Source: Xanthobacter sp. NM-25
GTDB taxonomy: Bacteria > Pseudomonadota > Alphaproteobacteria > Rhizobiales > Xanthobacteraceae
Reading direction: 5' to 3'
Assembly (NCBI RefSeq): GCF_022138605.1
Contig: NZ_JACBFS010000004.1
Span: 372,001 to 436,000, forward strand
DNA: 64,000 nucleotides
Shown here: positions 16,313 to 25,347 of the stretch, in pieces
Position numbering within the stretch: the first letter of the stretch is position 1
Layout: each line of letters starts with the position of its first letter
The notes under the pieces: model-generated
The model's input: the letters and a program-made list of their open reading frames with translations, nothing else
Databases searched by the model: none
What the model was told of the DNA's origin: nothing
Position numbers and translations under genes: made by a program

Positions 16313-18145
16313 GTGCCGACTGCAGCAACTTCCCCCCTCGCCACGCCGCTTCTCCATTTCCTGCGCGAGACCCATGCCGCGCTGGCGCCGCTGCAGGACG
16401 GCGAAGTGCCGAGCTATATCCCCGAGCTCGGCAAGGCGGATCCGGACCAGTTCGGCATCGCCCTCGCCACCACCGACGGCCATGTCTATGAGGCCGGCGA
16501 CACCGGGGTGCCGTTCACCATCCAATCCATCTCCAAGGCCATCGTCTTCGCCCTCGCCCTCGACACCCTGGGGGCCGAGGCGGTGGAGGCCGCCATCGGC
16601 GTCGAGCCGAGCGGCGACGCCTTCAATTCCATTCGTCTGCGGCCGGACAACCGCCCCTTCAATGCCATGGTGAATGCGGGCGCCATCGCCTGTTCCGGCC
16701 TGCTGGCCGATGCGCGCGGGGCGGAGGCCTTCGATCTCATCGCCGCCACCCTGGGCCGCTTCGCCGGTCGCACTCTCAGCGTGGACGAGGCCGTTTTCCA
16801 GTCGGAGCGCGCCACCGGCGACCGCAACCGCGCCATCGCCTACCTGCTGCACAATTACGGCGGCCTGAAACGCAGCGTCGATGAGGTGCTGGACGTCTAT
16901 TTCCGGCAATGCTCGCTTCTGGTCACCGCCCGCGATCTCGCCATCATGGGCGCCACTTTCGCCAACCACGGGGTGAACCCGGTCACGGGAGAGACGGTCG
17001 CTTCCCCCTATGCGGTGGCGCGCACCCTGGCGGTGATGATCTCGTCCGGCATGTACGACTTCGCCGGGGAATGGATCTATCGGGTCGGCGTGCCGGCCAA
17101 GAGCGGGGTGGGCGGCGGCATCCTCGCCGCCCTGCCCTCCCAGCTCGGCCTCGGCACCTTCTCGCCCCGCCTCGATGCCCACGGCAACAGCGTGCGCGGC
17201 ATCCGCACCTGCGAGCATCTGGCCGAGACCTTCGACCTGCACATGCTCTCCCGCCGCGGCAACGTGCGCGCGGCGGTGCTGGCCGATTACGATTTTCGCA
17301 TGGTGCCGCCCAAGCCCGGCCGGCAGCCGGACGAGCAGCGCCTGCTGTCGGACCGATCGGGAGCGATCCGGGTGCTGGAGCTGGCTGGCAAGCTTTCCTT
17401 CGCCACCATGGATTACGTGACCCGCTGCCTGTCCGAGCCGCGCAGCATCCCCGAATTCCTCATCCTCAACCTCCACCGCGTCACCACCATCACCGATGCC
17501 GGCATGGACCTGCTGCTGGGCATGCTGAAGCACCAGCTGCCACCCACCACCACGACGGTTCTGGCGGGAGTGGCCAATGGCGCGCCGGTGGCGCCGAGGG
17601 TGTGGGCGCTGAAGGAGGAGGGCGCGCACGTGCGCATCTTCCCCACCTATGAAGGCGCCGTGGAATGGGCCGAGGACCAGATCATCTACCGCAACGGCGG
17701 CTTTGCGCCCCTGTCGGTGGATGCCGACCTCGGCAAGCAGGCGCTGCTAGCCGGGCTCACGGCGGAGGACATCGCCGAGCTGTCGCGCCTCGGCACCCGC
17801 GCTACCTATGAAGCCGACGTCCAGATCATGGATCTTGGTGATCCGCCCTCGAAGATCTTCTTCCTGCTGCGCGGCATCGTCAGCGCGCGCAGCGCCTCGA
17901 ACATGCGCATCGATACCCTCATTCCCGGCATGGCCTTCGGCGAGCTGGCGCTCATCGACCAGTCGCGGGCGGTCAACATCTGGAGCGATACGGCAGCCAG
18001 CTGCATGGAGCTGAGCATGGATCAGTTCCGGCTGTTCCAGGAGGCGCACCCGCGCGCCTCCGAACGCATCATCCGCAACCTGGCCGGGCTGCTCGCCGGG
18101 CGCATCCGCATGGCCACGGCCCGCATCGAGATGCTGTCCGGCTAA
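16313..18145 (+). CDS. glsA: Glutaminase fused to STAS and cyclic-nucleotide-binding domains
   Basis: This 610-residue protein has three parts. Residues 1-310 are a serine-dependent beta-lactamase-fold glutaminase (L-glutamine to glutamate and ammonia) with the S72-x-x-K75 motif in QSISKAIVF, NAMVNAGAI, and GVPAKSGVGGGILA. Residues about 345-450 are a STAS domain (FLILNLHRVTTITDAGMDLLLGML). Residues about 470-600 are a cNMP-binding domain (IFFLLRGIVSAR, GMAFGELALIDQSRAVNIWSDT). Typical stand-alone glutaminases end at about 310 residues, so the added domains suggest allosteric control by a partner and a nucleotide. Start GTG 16313 gives MPTAATSP; the frame is open upstream but overlaps the receptor gene. 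Confidence 0.88.
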   Translation: MPTAATSPLATPLLHFLRETHAALAPLQDGEVPSYIPELGKADPDQFGIALATTDGHVYEAGDTGVPFTIQSISKAIVFALALDTLGAEAVEAAIGVEPSGDAFNSIRLRPDNRPFNAMVNAGAIACSGLLADARGAEAFDLIAATLGRFAGRTLSVDEAVFQSERATGDRNRAIAYLLHNYGGLKRSVDEVLDVYFRQCSLLVTARDLAIMGATFANHGVNPVTGETVASPYAVARTLAVMISSGMYDFAGEWIYRVGVPAKSGVGGGILAALPSQLGLGTFSPRLDAHGNSVRGIRTCEHLAETFDLHMLSRRGNVRAAVLADYDFRMVPPKPGRQPDEQRLLSDRSGAIRVLELAGKLSFATMDYVTRCLSEPRSIPEFLILNLHRVTTITDAGMDLLLGMLKHQLPPTTTTVLAGVANGAPVAPRVWALKEEGAHVRIFPTYEGAVEWAEDQIIYRNGGFAPLSVDADLGKQALLAGLTAEDIAELSRLGTRATYEADVQIMDLGDPPSKIFFLLRGIVSARSASNMRIDTLIPGMAFGELALIDQSRAVNIWSDTAASCMELSMDQFRLFQEAHPRASERIIRNLAGLLAGRIRMATARIEMLSG

Positions 18146-18151
18146 GGGCCT

Positions 18152-18880
18152 CTATTCCACCAGAGCCAGAGCGTGGCGCATGCGCGCCTCGCTCCACGGC
18201 CGCGGCGGCTCCGGGCCGATCTCGGCGGGAAACACCTCTGTCCCCTCGCCCGGTTCGAGGGTCACCGTGCCGCCCCCTGCGCTCACGCGGGCCGAGCCCC
18301 GCAGCACCAGAACCCCATAAGCGCCATCGATACGCCCGATGAAGAACCGGGTGCCGCGCACAATGACGCTGCCAAAAGGCGCGGTCACCGTCACCTCCGG
18401 CTGTGCGCCGCGGACAATCCGCTCGTAGAGCAACGCGCCCTCCACAAGGGTGAACGCACCGCCCTCGCCGGCTTCAAACCGGTCGATCCGCAGCCGCGCA
18501 TCCGCGCCCAGGCGCAGGCGGGTGGCCGCGCCCAGCAGCAGCACCGCCCGCGCGCCCTTTCCCGTGCGAATGCTGTCGCCGGGAAGAAGTGCCGTACCGG
18601 CCGCCGCCGGTGCGCCGGCCGCCGCCCTCTCCAGCAGCACCTCGCCGGTTGCGGCCTCCAGCGTGCCAACACCGGCCTGCCCGGTGGCCACCAGGGTGGC
18701 GATGAGATCGGTGGCCGCCCGTGCCGGGCCCGCCGCGAGACCGGCCGCAGTGATGCCCGCCAGCAGAAGCCACCGGCGCGCGATCAGCGGATGCGCGTTC
18801 AGCCGATCCGATCCGAGCTGATCCGAGTCGAGCCGATGCGGTGCGCTCGCGCGCTCACCCTGTCGCTGTGTGTCCGACAT
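18152..18880 (-). CDS. FecR-domain periplasmic protein
   Basis: This protein of about 242 residues has an N-terminal membrane/signal segment (RRWLLLAGITAAGLAAGPARA) and a FecR-like beta-sandwich. The repeats TGEVLLERAAAG, LLPGDSIRTGKGARAVLLLG and VTVTAPFGSVIVRGTRFFIG are typical of this domain. Unlike sigma-regulator FecR proteins there is no cytoplasmic sigma-binding helix and no ECF sigma or TonB receptor beside it, so it is more like stand-alone periplasmic FecR-domain proteins of unknown ligand. It converges on the glutaminase gene with 6 bases between stops and diverges from the DUF2189 gene. Start 18880 is preferred; an in-frame ATG exists at 18907. Confidence 0.8.
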   Translation of the reverse strand: MSDTQRQGERASAPHRLDSDQLGSDRLNAHPLIARRWLLLAGITAAGLAAGPARAATDLIATLVATGQAGVGTLEAATGEVLLERAAAGAPAAAGTALLPGDSIRTGKGARAVLLLGAATRLRLGADARLRIDRFEAGEGGAFTLVEGALLYERIVRGAQPEVTVTAPFGSVIVRGTRFFIGRIDGAYGVLVLRGSARVSAGGGTVTLEPGEGTEVFPAEIGPEPPRPWSEARMRHALALVE

Positions 18881-19066
18881 GACCCCTCGGCAAGACAAGA
18901 CCCTCACTCAACTCGGCGCGCGCGCGCCACGCAAGACATCCCCCCGCAAGCCTCCGTAGTAACCCGCCACCTTTCGTTGCAGCGCACACATGCTGCACCT
19001 CTTTACAAGGTGCCCGCCCCCTCTCAAACTCAGAAGAAAATAAGGAAAGTCCAACGGGAGGCAAAC

Positions 19067-19864
19067 ATGACGGACGTCGTCGACAAGACCGCGACCTCAA
19101 CACCGGCCGCACCACGTATACGTGCCATCTCCTTCGCCGACGTGAAGGCGGCCCTGGAGGACGGCCTGACCGATTTCAACCGGGCCCCGGTCTTCGGTCT
19201 GTTCTTCGGCGGCATCTATGCCCTCGGCGGCCTTGTGCTGCTGGCCATCGTTTTCGCCCTGGACCTGAGCTATCTCGCCTATCCGTTGTTCGCCGGGTCG
19301 ATCCTCATCGGCCCGTTCGTCGCGGCGGGCGTCTATGAGGTGAGCCGCGAGCTGGAAGCCGGCGAGACCCCCACCTGGTCCCGCGTGCTCGGCACCGTGT
19401 TCGAGCAGCGCAAGCGGCAGCTGGGCTCCATGGCCTTCGTCTCCATCTTCGCCTTCATCATCTGGATGTACCAGGTGCGGCTGCTGCTGGCGCTGTTTCT
19501 GGGCTTCGCCTCGTTCGCCACCCTTGGTGACTTCATCCGGGTGCTGTTCACCACCACCGATGGCCTCACCTTCCTCATGGTGGGCCATGTGGTGGGGGCC
19601 GCGCTGGCCCTGGCGGTGTTCTCGATCTCGGTGATCTCCTTCCCCCTGCTGATGGATCGGGATGTGGATGTGGTGACGGCCATCATCACCAGCGTCCAGA
19701 GCGTCCTCGCCAGCCCGGGACCGATGATCGCCTGGGGGCTGATCGTGGTGGTGACCCTGGTGATCGCCGCATTGCCCGCCTTCCTGGGGCTGGTGGTGGC
19801 CCTGCCGGTGCTGGGCCATGCCACATGGCATCTCTACCGCCGCGCCGTGCTGCCGGCCGACTGA
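19067..19864 (+). CDS. DUF2189 integral membrane protein
   Basis: This 265-residue inner-membrane protein has about six hydrophobic segments. The family signature is clear: DVKAALEDGLTDFNRAPVFGLFFGGIYALGG at the N-terminus, PLFAGSILIGPFVAAGVYEVSRELEAGETPTW in the middle and FPLLMDRDVDVVTAIITSVQSV in the last third. DUF2189 proteins are widespread in alphaproteobacteria and resemble membrane subunits or assembly factors, but no function is established. GGGAGG lies about 8 bases before the ATG at 19067. It is transcribed divergently from the FecR-domain gene across a 186-base region that holds no other recognised gene. Confidence 0.88.
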   Translation: MTDVVDKTATSTPAAPRIRAISFADVKAALEDGLTDFNRAPVFGLFFGGIYALGGLVLLAIVFALDLSYLAYPLFAGSILIGPFVAAGVYEVSRELEAGETPTWSRVLGTVFEQRKRQLGSMAFVSIFAFIIWMYQVRLLLALFLGFASFATLGDFIRVLFTTTDGLTFLMVGHVVGAALALAVFSISVISFPLLMDRDVDVVTAIITSVQSVLASPGPMIAWGLIVVVTLVIAALPAFLGLVVALPVLGHATWHLYRRAVLPAD

Positions 19865-19877
19865 GAGCCGCGCACAT

Positions 19878-19897
19878 GGGCCCCGCACGCGGGGCCC
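19878..19897. terminator. Hairpin between convergent DUF2189 and Nudix genes
   Basis: A perfect inverted repeat (GGGCCCCGC / GCGGGGCCC, 2-base centre) lies in the 36-base gap between the converging stops at 19864 and 19901. It could terminate both transcripts. No T-run follows on either side. Confidence 0.5.
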
Positions 19898-19900
19898 TGA

Positions 19901-21514
19901 TCACGCCCCGCGCTTCGGCGTGGTGGCCGGAGCGTGCGGGGCCTTTCGCCCGCGCTTGCCCCCCCGCTTCACCGGCGTCTTCGACTTGGCGCCGGTGGAT
20001 GCCCGTGCCGGCTCGTCGCCGACCGCAGGTGGCGCCGGCACGCTGGCAGCCGTCATGCCCGCCTTGACACACACCTTGGCCTTTGCGGCCTTCTTGTCCG
20101 TCGCAGCGCCGGTCTCGGCGCGGGCGGCAGAAACGTCGCCACGGGCCGGGGCGGCCTTCGTGCCCCCGGCCTTCACCGTCACTGCGGGCGTCGCCGGCGG
20201 GGCAAGTTTCACCCCGGCTTTGGCACCCGACTTGGCCGAGGCCTTCGACGCGACCTTGGCCACGACCTTGACGGCAGACTTGGTGACCCCCGGCTTGACC
20301 GTGCTCGTCTTGATCCCGCTGGCGGATGCGAGCGCCCCCCTGCCCCCTATAGCCGTGCCCGCTGCAGCCGCGCCCCCTGCAGCCACGCCCCTTGCAGGCT
20401 TGGAACCAGTCACCTTGTTTGCGGCCACCTTGTTTCGCGCCACCTTGGCGCCCGGCGTCTTTCCGCCCACGCCGCTGCCTGTTGCCTTGCTGGTTCCCTT
20501 GCCAGGCCCCTTGCCAGACCCCTTGCCTGTCACCTTGACCTTGGCACCGGCGCGGGGTTTCGCCTTGGCAGGCGCACGCACCGGAATGGACGAGAGCTTG
20601 CGCCCTGCCCCCGGCTCGGCACCACTGGCCGCGCTCCGGGCCGTTCCCACCTTTGCGCCAGGCACGTTGGCCGCGGCCTGAGCGTTCGCGGCACCGGGGG
20701 ACAGCTCTGCCACGGCGGCGGCTTTGGCCTTCACACGGGCCTTGCCCTTCGCCGCACCTTTCGCCTTCTCGCCCGGCGGCGGCGCACCCTCGTCTTGCGC
20801 GGGCGCGGCGGCCTTCTTGGCGGCCTTCTTCGCCGCCTTGGGCGCCTCCTTGGGCGCCTCCTGCGCGGGTGCCGCCTCGGACACCGGCGCAAGCGGTCCC
20901 TTGTCCTTGGCCAGCTTCTTCTTGGCGGATTTCTTCGCCTTGTCCTTGGCCGGCGCCACCGCCGGCCCCTTCAGCACGTCGGCGGCGGGAACCGCGCTCA
21001 CCTGGGCCACCCGCGACGTCTTGTCCGGCTCGCCCAGAGCTTCCGGCTTGCTGGCGTGCTTGGCGGCCCACCGCGCGGCCATGTGCGCGCCAAATGCCAG
21101 GATGAGCAGCTTCAACTCCTCCTCCTGGACCGCGGCGGCCGCACTGTCGATGGAGAACCAGAAGCCCACCCGCTGCGAGCGCTCCGGCCACTTGTGAAGA
21201 TGGCGCTTCACCTTGAGCGGAAACACCATCACATCGCACAGCACCGAGCGCAGGCCGAGGTTCTTCTCATAGGTATACATGCCGAGTGCTTCGCGCCCGA
21301 CGATGCCCACCAGGCCGGCTTCCTCATAGGCCTCGCGGGCGGCCGCCTTCGAGGGGGACAGACCCTTCATGGGCCAGCCCTTGGGAATGACCCAACGCCG
21401 GGTCTCCCGCGAGGTGATGAGGCGCAGCTGCACCTCCCCGTCGCGCCGCACGCGATAGGGCAACGCCGCATATTGCACCCGCCGCCCCGGGTGCCCGTTG
21501 CCTGCAACAGCCAT
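19901..21514 (-). CDS. Nudix hydrolase with long Lys/Ala/Pro-rich tail
   Basis: This 537-residue protein has residues 10-150 as a Nudix domain of the diphosphoinositol/diadenosine-polyphosphate type: WVIPKGWPMKGLSPSKAAAREAYEEAGLVG carries REAYEEAG, although the first Glu of the canonical box is Leu. Residues 165-537 are low-complexity and strongly basic, rich in Ala, Lys, Gly, Pro and Thr, with many KAAAKA-type and VxAxPKK-type motifs like the tails of histone H1. Typical Nudix proteins of this group have about 150-200 residues. The tail is encoded by high-GC repetitive DNA and probably binds nucleic acid or polyphosphate. It follows the SIMPL-domain gene on the same strand at 114 bases. Confidence 0.82.
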   Translation of the reverse strand: MAVAGNGHPGRRVQYAALPYRVRRDGEVQLRLITSRETRRWVIPKGWPMKGLSPSKAAAREAYEEAGLVGIVGREALGMYTYEKNLGLRSVLCDVMVFPLKVKRHLHKWPERSQRVGFWFSIDSAAAAVQEEELKLLILAFGAHMAARWAAKHASKPEALGEPDKTSRVAQVSAVPAADVLKGPAVAPAKDKAKKSAKKKLAKDKGPLAPVSEAAPAQEAPKEAPKAAKKAAKKAAAPAQDEGAPPPGEKAKGAAKGKARVKAKAAAVAELSPGAANAQAAANVPGAKVGTARSAASGAEPGAGRKLSSIPVRAPAKAKPRAGAKVKVTGKGSGKGPGKGTSKATGSGVGGKTPGAKVARNKVAANKVTGSKPARGVAAGGAAAAGTAIGGRGALASASGIKTSTVKPGVTKSAVKVVAKVASKASAKSGAKAGVKLAPPATPAVTVKAGGTKAAPARGDVSAARAETGAATDKKAAKAKVCVKAGMTAASVPAPPAVGDEPARASTGAKSKTPVKRGGKRGRKAPHAPATTPKRGA

Positions 21515-21628
21515 AAAACCACCGGCCTCAGATCCCTCCTCCGGCGTGCGCGGACGCGGACGCCGGAGGAGACCTTCAATACTGCTGCAATAACACAGCC
21601 GTCCCTTTAGAAAAGCCCGATGCGGCGC

Positions 21629-22336
21629 TCACCGCGGTTCCGCGTCATAGACCAGCGTGGCGCGGGCCTGCACTTCCACCTCGCCGGCTTCCACCGGCAC
21701 CGCCATCCGTGCGGCCTCGGCCTTCATCATCATGGGCGCGCGCAGCATGGGCACGGAGCTGTTGCTTTCCGGCGTCACCGAGACGATTCGCACCAGCTTG
21801 AGCCCCGCCGCGGCGGCGACCGCCTCCGCCTGGGCCATGGCGTCCTTGACAGCGGCGGTGCGCGCCTGCTGTTCCAGCTGCGCCCGATCGGACAAGGTGA
21901 AGACCAGGCCGGAAGTCTGGTTGGCACCCGCCTGCACCATCTGGTCGAGGAGCTTGCCCAGCTGGTCCAGCTGCGCCACCTTCACCCGCACGCTGTTGGT
22001 GACCTCGAAGCCCACCAGCCGGGGCGCCTCGCGGGAATTGGGCTGCGGCATGGCGTATTGCGGCTGCAGCGAGAAATTGGAGGTGGCGAGGTCGCGCGGG
22101 GCAACGCCCGCCCCCTTGAGCGCCTCGATCAGCGCTGACACCGCCTTGGAATTGGCCGCCAGCGCATCCGCCGCGGTCTTGCCCTGGGTGACCACGCCGG
22201 AACTGACGAGGGCGGAATCGGGTTCCGCCGCCACCCTGGCTTCCCCCACCACCGTGATGGTGGCGGCGACTGCCGCCGGCGCGGACAGGCTGAGCACGGC
22301 GAACGCCAGAGCGGCGCGGACGGGAAATGGCATCAT
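21629..22336 (-). CDS. SIMPL (DUF541) domain periplasmic protein
   Basis: This protein of about 235 residues has a signal peptide (MMPFPVRAALAFAVLSLSAPAAVAA) followed by a SIMPL domain: ITVVGEARVAAEPDSALVSSGVVTQGKTAADALAANSKA, then TSNFSLQPQYAMPQ and FEVTNSVRVKVAQLDQLGKLLDQMVQAGAN. These periplasmic or outer-membrane proteins are linked to oxidative and envelope stress in Brucella (BP26) and other bacteria, but no enzymatic activity is known. The start is the double ATG at about 22336, preceded by GAGAGG; a longer in-frame start at 22384 is unlikely because it puts residues before the signal peptide. Confidence 0.88.
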   Translation of the reverse strand: MMPFPVRAALAFAVLSLSAPAAVAATITVVGEARVAAEPDSALVSSGVVTQGKTAADALAANSKAVSALIEALKGAGVAPRDLATSNFSLQPQYAMPQPNSREAPRLVGFEVTNSVRVKVAQLDQLGKLLDQMVQAGANQTSGLVFTLSDRAQLEQQARTAAVKDAMAQAEAVAAAAGLKLVRIVSVTPESNSSVPMLRAPMMMKAEAARMAVPVEAGEVEVQARATLVYDAEPR

Positions 22337-22468
22337 GAGCCTCTCGATCAACTGCACCCGCCGCAGCGGCAGGCGCCCCGACACCAGCCGGCGAACGCGG
22401 CGCCATTAGGGCGGCGCGGACAATGAATGCGAAGCGCGCCTCGCCGCGGTTTCGTGGGCGGCGACACG

Positions 22469-24043
22469 TCAGTCGATGACCGCAGCCTCCTCCTGCGCGG
22501 CACCCGCCGCCTTGGGCCGGCGCATGAGCAGCAGCAGGAATGCGGTGGGCAGGGTCACCAGCATCATGAACTTGAAATCGTCCACATAGGCGATGACCGA
22601 GGCCTGCCGGGTGATCTCTCCGTTCAGCACCGCAAGGGTCGAAGGCGTCACCGTGTTCCAATATTGGTAGGCGCCGCCCGACTGGATCATGTGGTTGAAC
22701 GGCGTGATGAAGCTCGCCAGTTCCGCATGCATGATCTGGGTGTTCTGCGATAGCAGGAACGAGGTCACGGAAATGCCGATGGCCGAGCCGATGTTGCGCG
22801 ACAGGCTGAACAGGGCCGTGCCCTCCGCCCGCATCTCCGGCGCCAGGGTGGCGAAGGTGAGCACCGACAGCGGCGTGAACACCAGGCCGAGCCCCGCCCC
22901 CTGCACCAGGCTGTTGGTGATGAGCTCGAACCGCGTCACCGCCGGGGTCCAGCCGGTCATGGCATTGAGCGACCAGGCGATGGCCATCAGCCCCACGAAC
23001 ATGATGATGCGTGGATCCATCCGGGAGATGAGACGGCCCGCCACCAGCATGGCCAGCATGGTGCCGAACCCGCGCGGCGCCATCAGCAGGCCCGCGGTCG
23101 CCACCGGATAGCCGCCAAGCCGCTGCAGATAGGGTGCCAGCAGCGCCGAGGTGGCCAGCAGCACCGAGCCCACCGCGAACATCACCACGAGGCCCGACAC
23201 CAGATTGCGATCGCGGAAGATGGCCGGCGTGATGAACGGCTTGCGCGCCGTGAGCATGTGCACCACGAACAGGTAGAAACCGAGCCCCGCCAGCACCGTC
23301 TCGGTCAGGATCTCGGTGGAGGAAAACCAATCCTTCTGCTCGCCGCGATCCAGCATCATCTGCAGCGCGCCGATGCCGAGACTGAGCGCGGCAAAGCCGA
23401 TCCAGTCGAACTTCAGGGTGGAGTCCTTCTTGCTGTCGGACAGCAGGAACAGGAGACCCAAAGTGGCGACCACACCGAACGGCAGGTTCACGAAGAACAC
23501 CCAGCGCCAGTCATAGGCATCCGTCAGCCAACCGCCGAGGGTGGGGCCGAGGATGGGCCCCAGCATCACGCCCATGCCCCACACCGCCATGGCCTGGCCG
23601 CGCTGCTCGGCGGGATAGAGATCCAGCATGGTGGCTTGCGACAGCGGCACCAGGGCGGCCCCGAACACCCCCTGCAGCAGCCGGAACGCGACCATCTGCG
23701 TCAGGGATTGCGCAACGCCGCACAGCATGGACGCCACGGTGAAGCCCACCAGGCTCACCACGAACACCGACTTGCGGCCGAACCGGGCGGTCAGCCAGCC
23801 CACTGGCGCCGTCATGATGGCGGCCGCGACGATATAGGAGGTAAGCACCCAGGTGATCTGGTCCGACGTGGCGGACAGCGAGCCCTGCATATAGGGCAGC
23901 GCCACGTTGGCGATGGTGGAATCGAGCGCCTGCATCAGCGTCGCCAGCATGGCGCACACCGTCACCAGCATCCGGTTCAAGGTGAGGTTGCTCTCGCTGG
24001 CCGGTGCGGAGCCGGAAAGCGCACCGATGTGCGGTTGTGACAT
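22469..24043 (-). CDS. emrB: DHA2-family multidrug efflux MFS transporter (EmrB type)
   Basis: This 524-residue drug:proton antiporter has about 14 transmembrane segments. DHA2 signatures include LDSTIANVALPYMQGSL (motif D1) near residue 41, WVLTSYIVAAAIMTAPVGWLTARFGRKSVF (motif A) near 65-95 and GPTLGGWLTDAYDWRWVFFVNLPFG (motif C and the loop after it) near 150. It works with the membrane-fusion protein encoded 150 bases upstream and a TolC-like outer-membrane channel encoded elsewhere. It is the last gene of the marR-emrA-emrB operon. The drug range is not predictable. Confidence 0.93.
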   Translation of the reverse strand: MSQPHIGALSGSAPASESNLTLNRMLVTVCAMLATLMQALDSTIANVALPYMQGSLSATSDQITWVLTSYIVAAAIMTAPVGWLTARFGRKSVFVVSLVGFTVASMLCGVAQSLTQMVAFRLLQGVFGAALVPLSQATMLDLYPAEQRGQAMAVWGMGVMLGPILGPTLGGWLTDAYDWRWVFFVNLPFGVVATLGLLFLLSDSKKDSTLKFDWIGFAALSLGIGALQMMLDRGEQKDWFSSTEILTETVLAGLGFYLFVVHMLTARKPFITPAIFRDRNLVSGLVVMFAVGSVLLATSALLAPYLQRLGGYPVATAGLLMAPRGFGTMLAMLVAGRLISRMDPRIIMFVGLMAIAWSLNAMTGWTPAVTRFELITNSLVQGAGLGLVFTPLSVLTFATLAPEMRAEGTALFSLSRNIGSAIGISVTSFLLSQNTQIMHAELASFITPFNHMIQSGGAYQYWNTVTPSTLAVLNGEITRQASVIAYVDDFKFMMLVTLPTAFLLLLMRRPKAAGAAQEEAAVID

Positions 24044-24192
24044 GGCTCAAGCCTTAGCAAGGCGCACGGCGTCCGATTCAGCCGTGTGGAAACCCGAGAA
24101 AAAGCAGGTGGGCGCGGACTTGGAGGTCGGGGCGCCCGCGCCCACCTGGCAGGGTCCATTCCCGCCCGCGCGGGGCCGGAATGGAGGGGACG

Positions 24193-25347
24193 TCAGAACA
24201 GCTCGGCGAGCTTGCGGGCGTGGCCCGTATCGATGTCGACCACAACGCTCATGCCGGCGCGCAGGCGCGGGTCACCGGGCTTGCGCTCGACCTTGATGCG
24301 CACGGGAATCCGCTGCACCACCTTGACCCAGTTTCCCGAGGCGTTCTGGGCCGGGAGAATGGAGAATTCCGAGCCGGAGGCGGGCGAAATGCTGTCCACC
24401 ACTCCGTGCCACACCGCGCCGGGATAGGCGTCCACCGTCACGTTCACCGGATCACCGGCCTTCACATGGGTGAGGTCCGTTTCCTTGATGTTGGCGTCGA
24501 TCCACACGTCATCGGTGGAGACGAGCCCCACGGCGCCCTGGTTGGTGAGGGCGGCGGTCTGGGCCACCAGATAGAGACCGGGCTGCAGCGTATCCACCGC
24601 GGTGGCGATGCCGGAGAAGGGCGCGCGCACGGTGGTGTGGTCCAGCTGGCGCTGCGCCTCGTCCACCACAGCCTTGGCCTGCAGATATTGCGGATGCTGC
24701 TCCACCACCACCTCGGCATTGCCGCCGAGCTTGGCGAGCTGCACCTCGGCCTGATGGCGCAGGCCATCGAGCTTGCGCTCGTCGGCGGCCAGGGCGAAGC
24801 GCCCCTGATCGAAGGTGGCCTTGGAGATGGCCGTGTTGGCCTTCACCAGCACGTCATAACGGTCGAACGTCGCCTGGTCATTGGCGACGATATTCTCCTG
24901 GGCGGCGATGTCGCTCAGCATCCGCTGGTAGTCCGCCTTCATGGCGCGGATGCCGAGGGCGATCTCTTCCAGGTTGGCCTTGGCATTGTCGAGGGCAATC
25001 TGGAACGCCCGCGGATCGACGCGGAACAGCACCTCGCCCTTTGTCACCGCCTGCCCCTCGTGCACGTCCACCTCAGTCACGAGACCGGAAACGTCGGTGG
25101 AGACCATGAGCTTGGCGGCCCGCACGTAAGCGTCATCCGTAGAGACGTAGCGGCCGCCGGTGAACCAGGCGACGCCAGCGCCCAGCACCACCACGAGAAC
25201 GCCGCCGGCCATCAGCGGCACCCGCAGGCTACGCCGCCGGGGCGATGGCAGCTGCGGGGCATCGGCCACCGCCGCATGAACCACGTTCGTGTCATCCATG
25301 GGCGCGGAAGGGGCCGCGCCCGGTTCGGCTTTCGCACGGTCAAGCAT
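24193..25347 (-). CDS. emrA: HlyD/EmrA-family membrane fusion protein
   Basis: This periplasmic adaptor of about 384 residues is anchored by one N-terminal transmembrane helix (residues 42-62). The layout is YVSTDDAYVRAAKLMVSTDVSGLVTEVDVHEGQAVTKGEVLFRVD (lipoyl half), a long coiled-coil hairpin at about 110-220, then LDHTTVRAPFSGIATAVDTLQPGLYL (second lipoyl half) and a beta-barrel. It links the EmrB pump to an outer-membrane channel. The start at 25347 overlaps the marR stop by 8 bases (ATGCTTGA), indicating translational coupling; a start 42 bases upstream is open but lacks support. Confidence 0.92.
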   Translation of the reverse strand: MLDRAKAEPGAAPSAPMDDTNVVHAAVADAPQLPSPRRRSLRVPLMAGGVLVVVLGAGVAWFTGGRYVSTDDAYVRAAKLMVSTDVSGLVTEVDVHEGQAVTKGEVLFRVDPRAFQIALDNAKANLEEIALGIRAMKADYQRMLSDIAAQENIVANDQATFDRYDVLVKANTAISKATFDQGRFALAADERKLDGLRHQAEVQLAKLGGNAEVVVEQHPQYLQAKAVVDEAQRQLDHTTVRAPFSGIATAVDTLQPGLYLVAQTAALTNQGAVGLVSTDDVWIDANIKETDLTHVKAGDPVNVTVDAYPGAVWHGVVDSISPASGSEFSILPAQNASGNWVKVVQRIPVRIKVERKPGDPRLRAGMSVVVDIDTGHARKLAELF

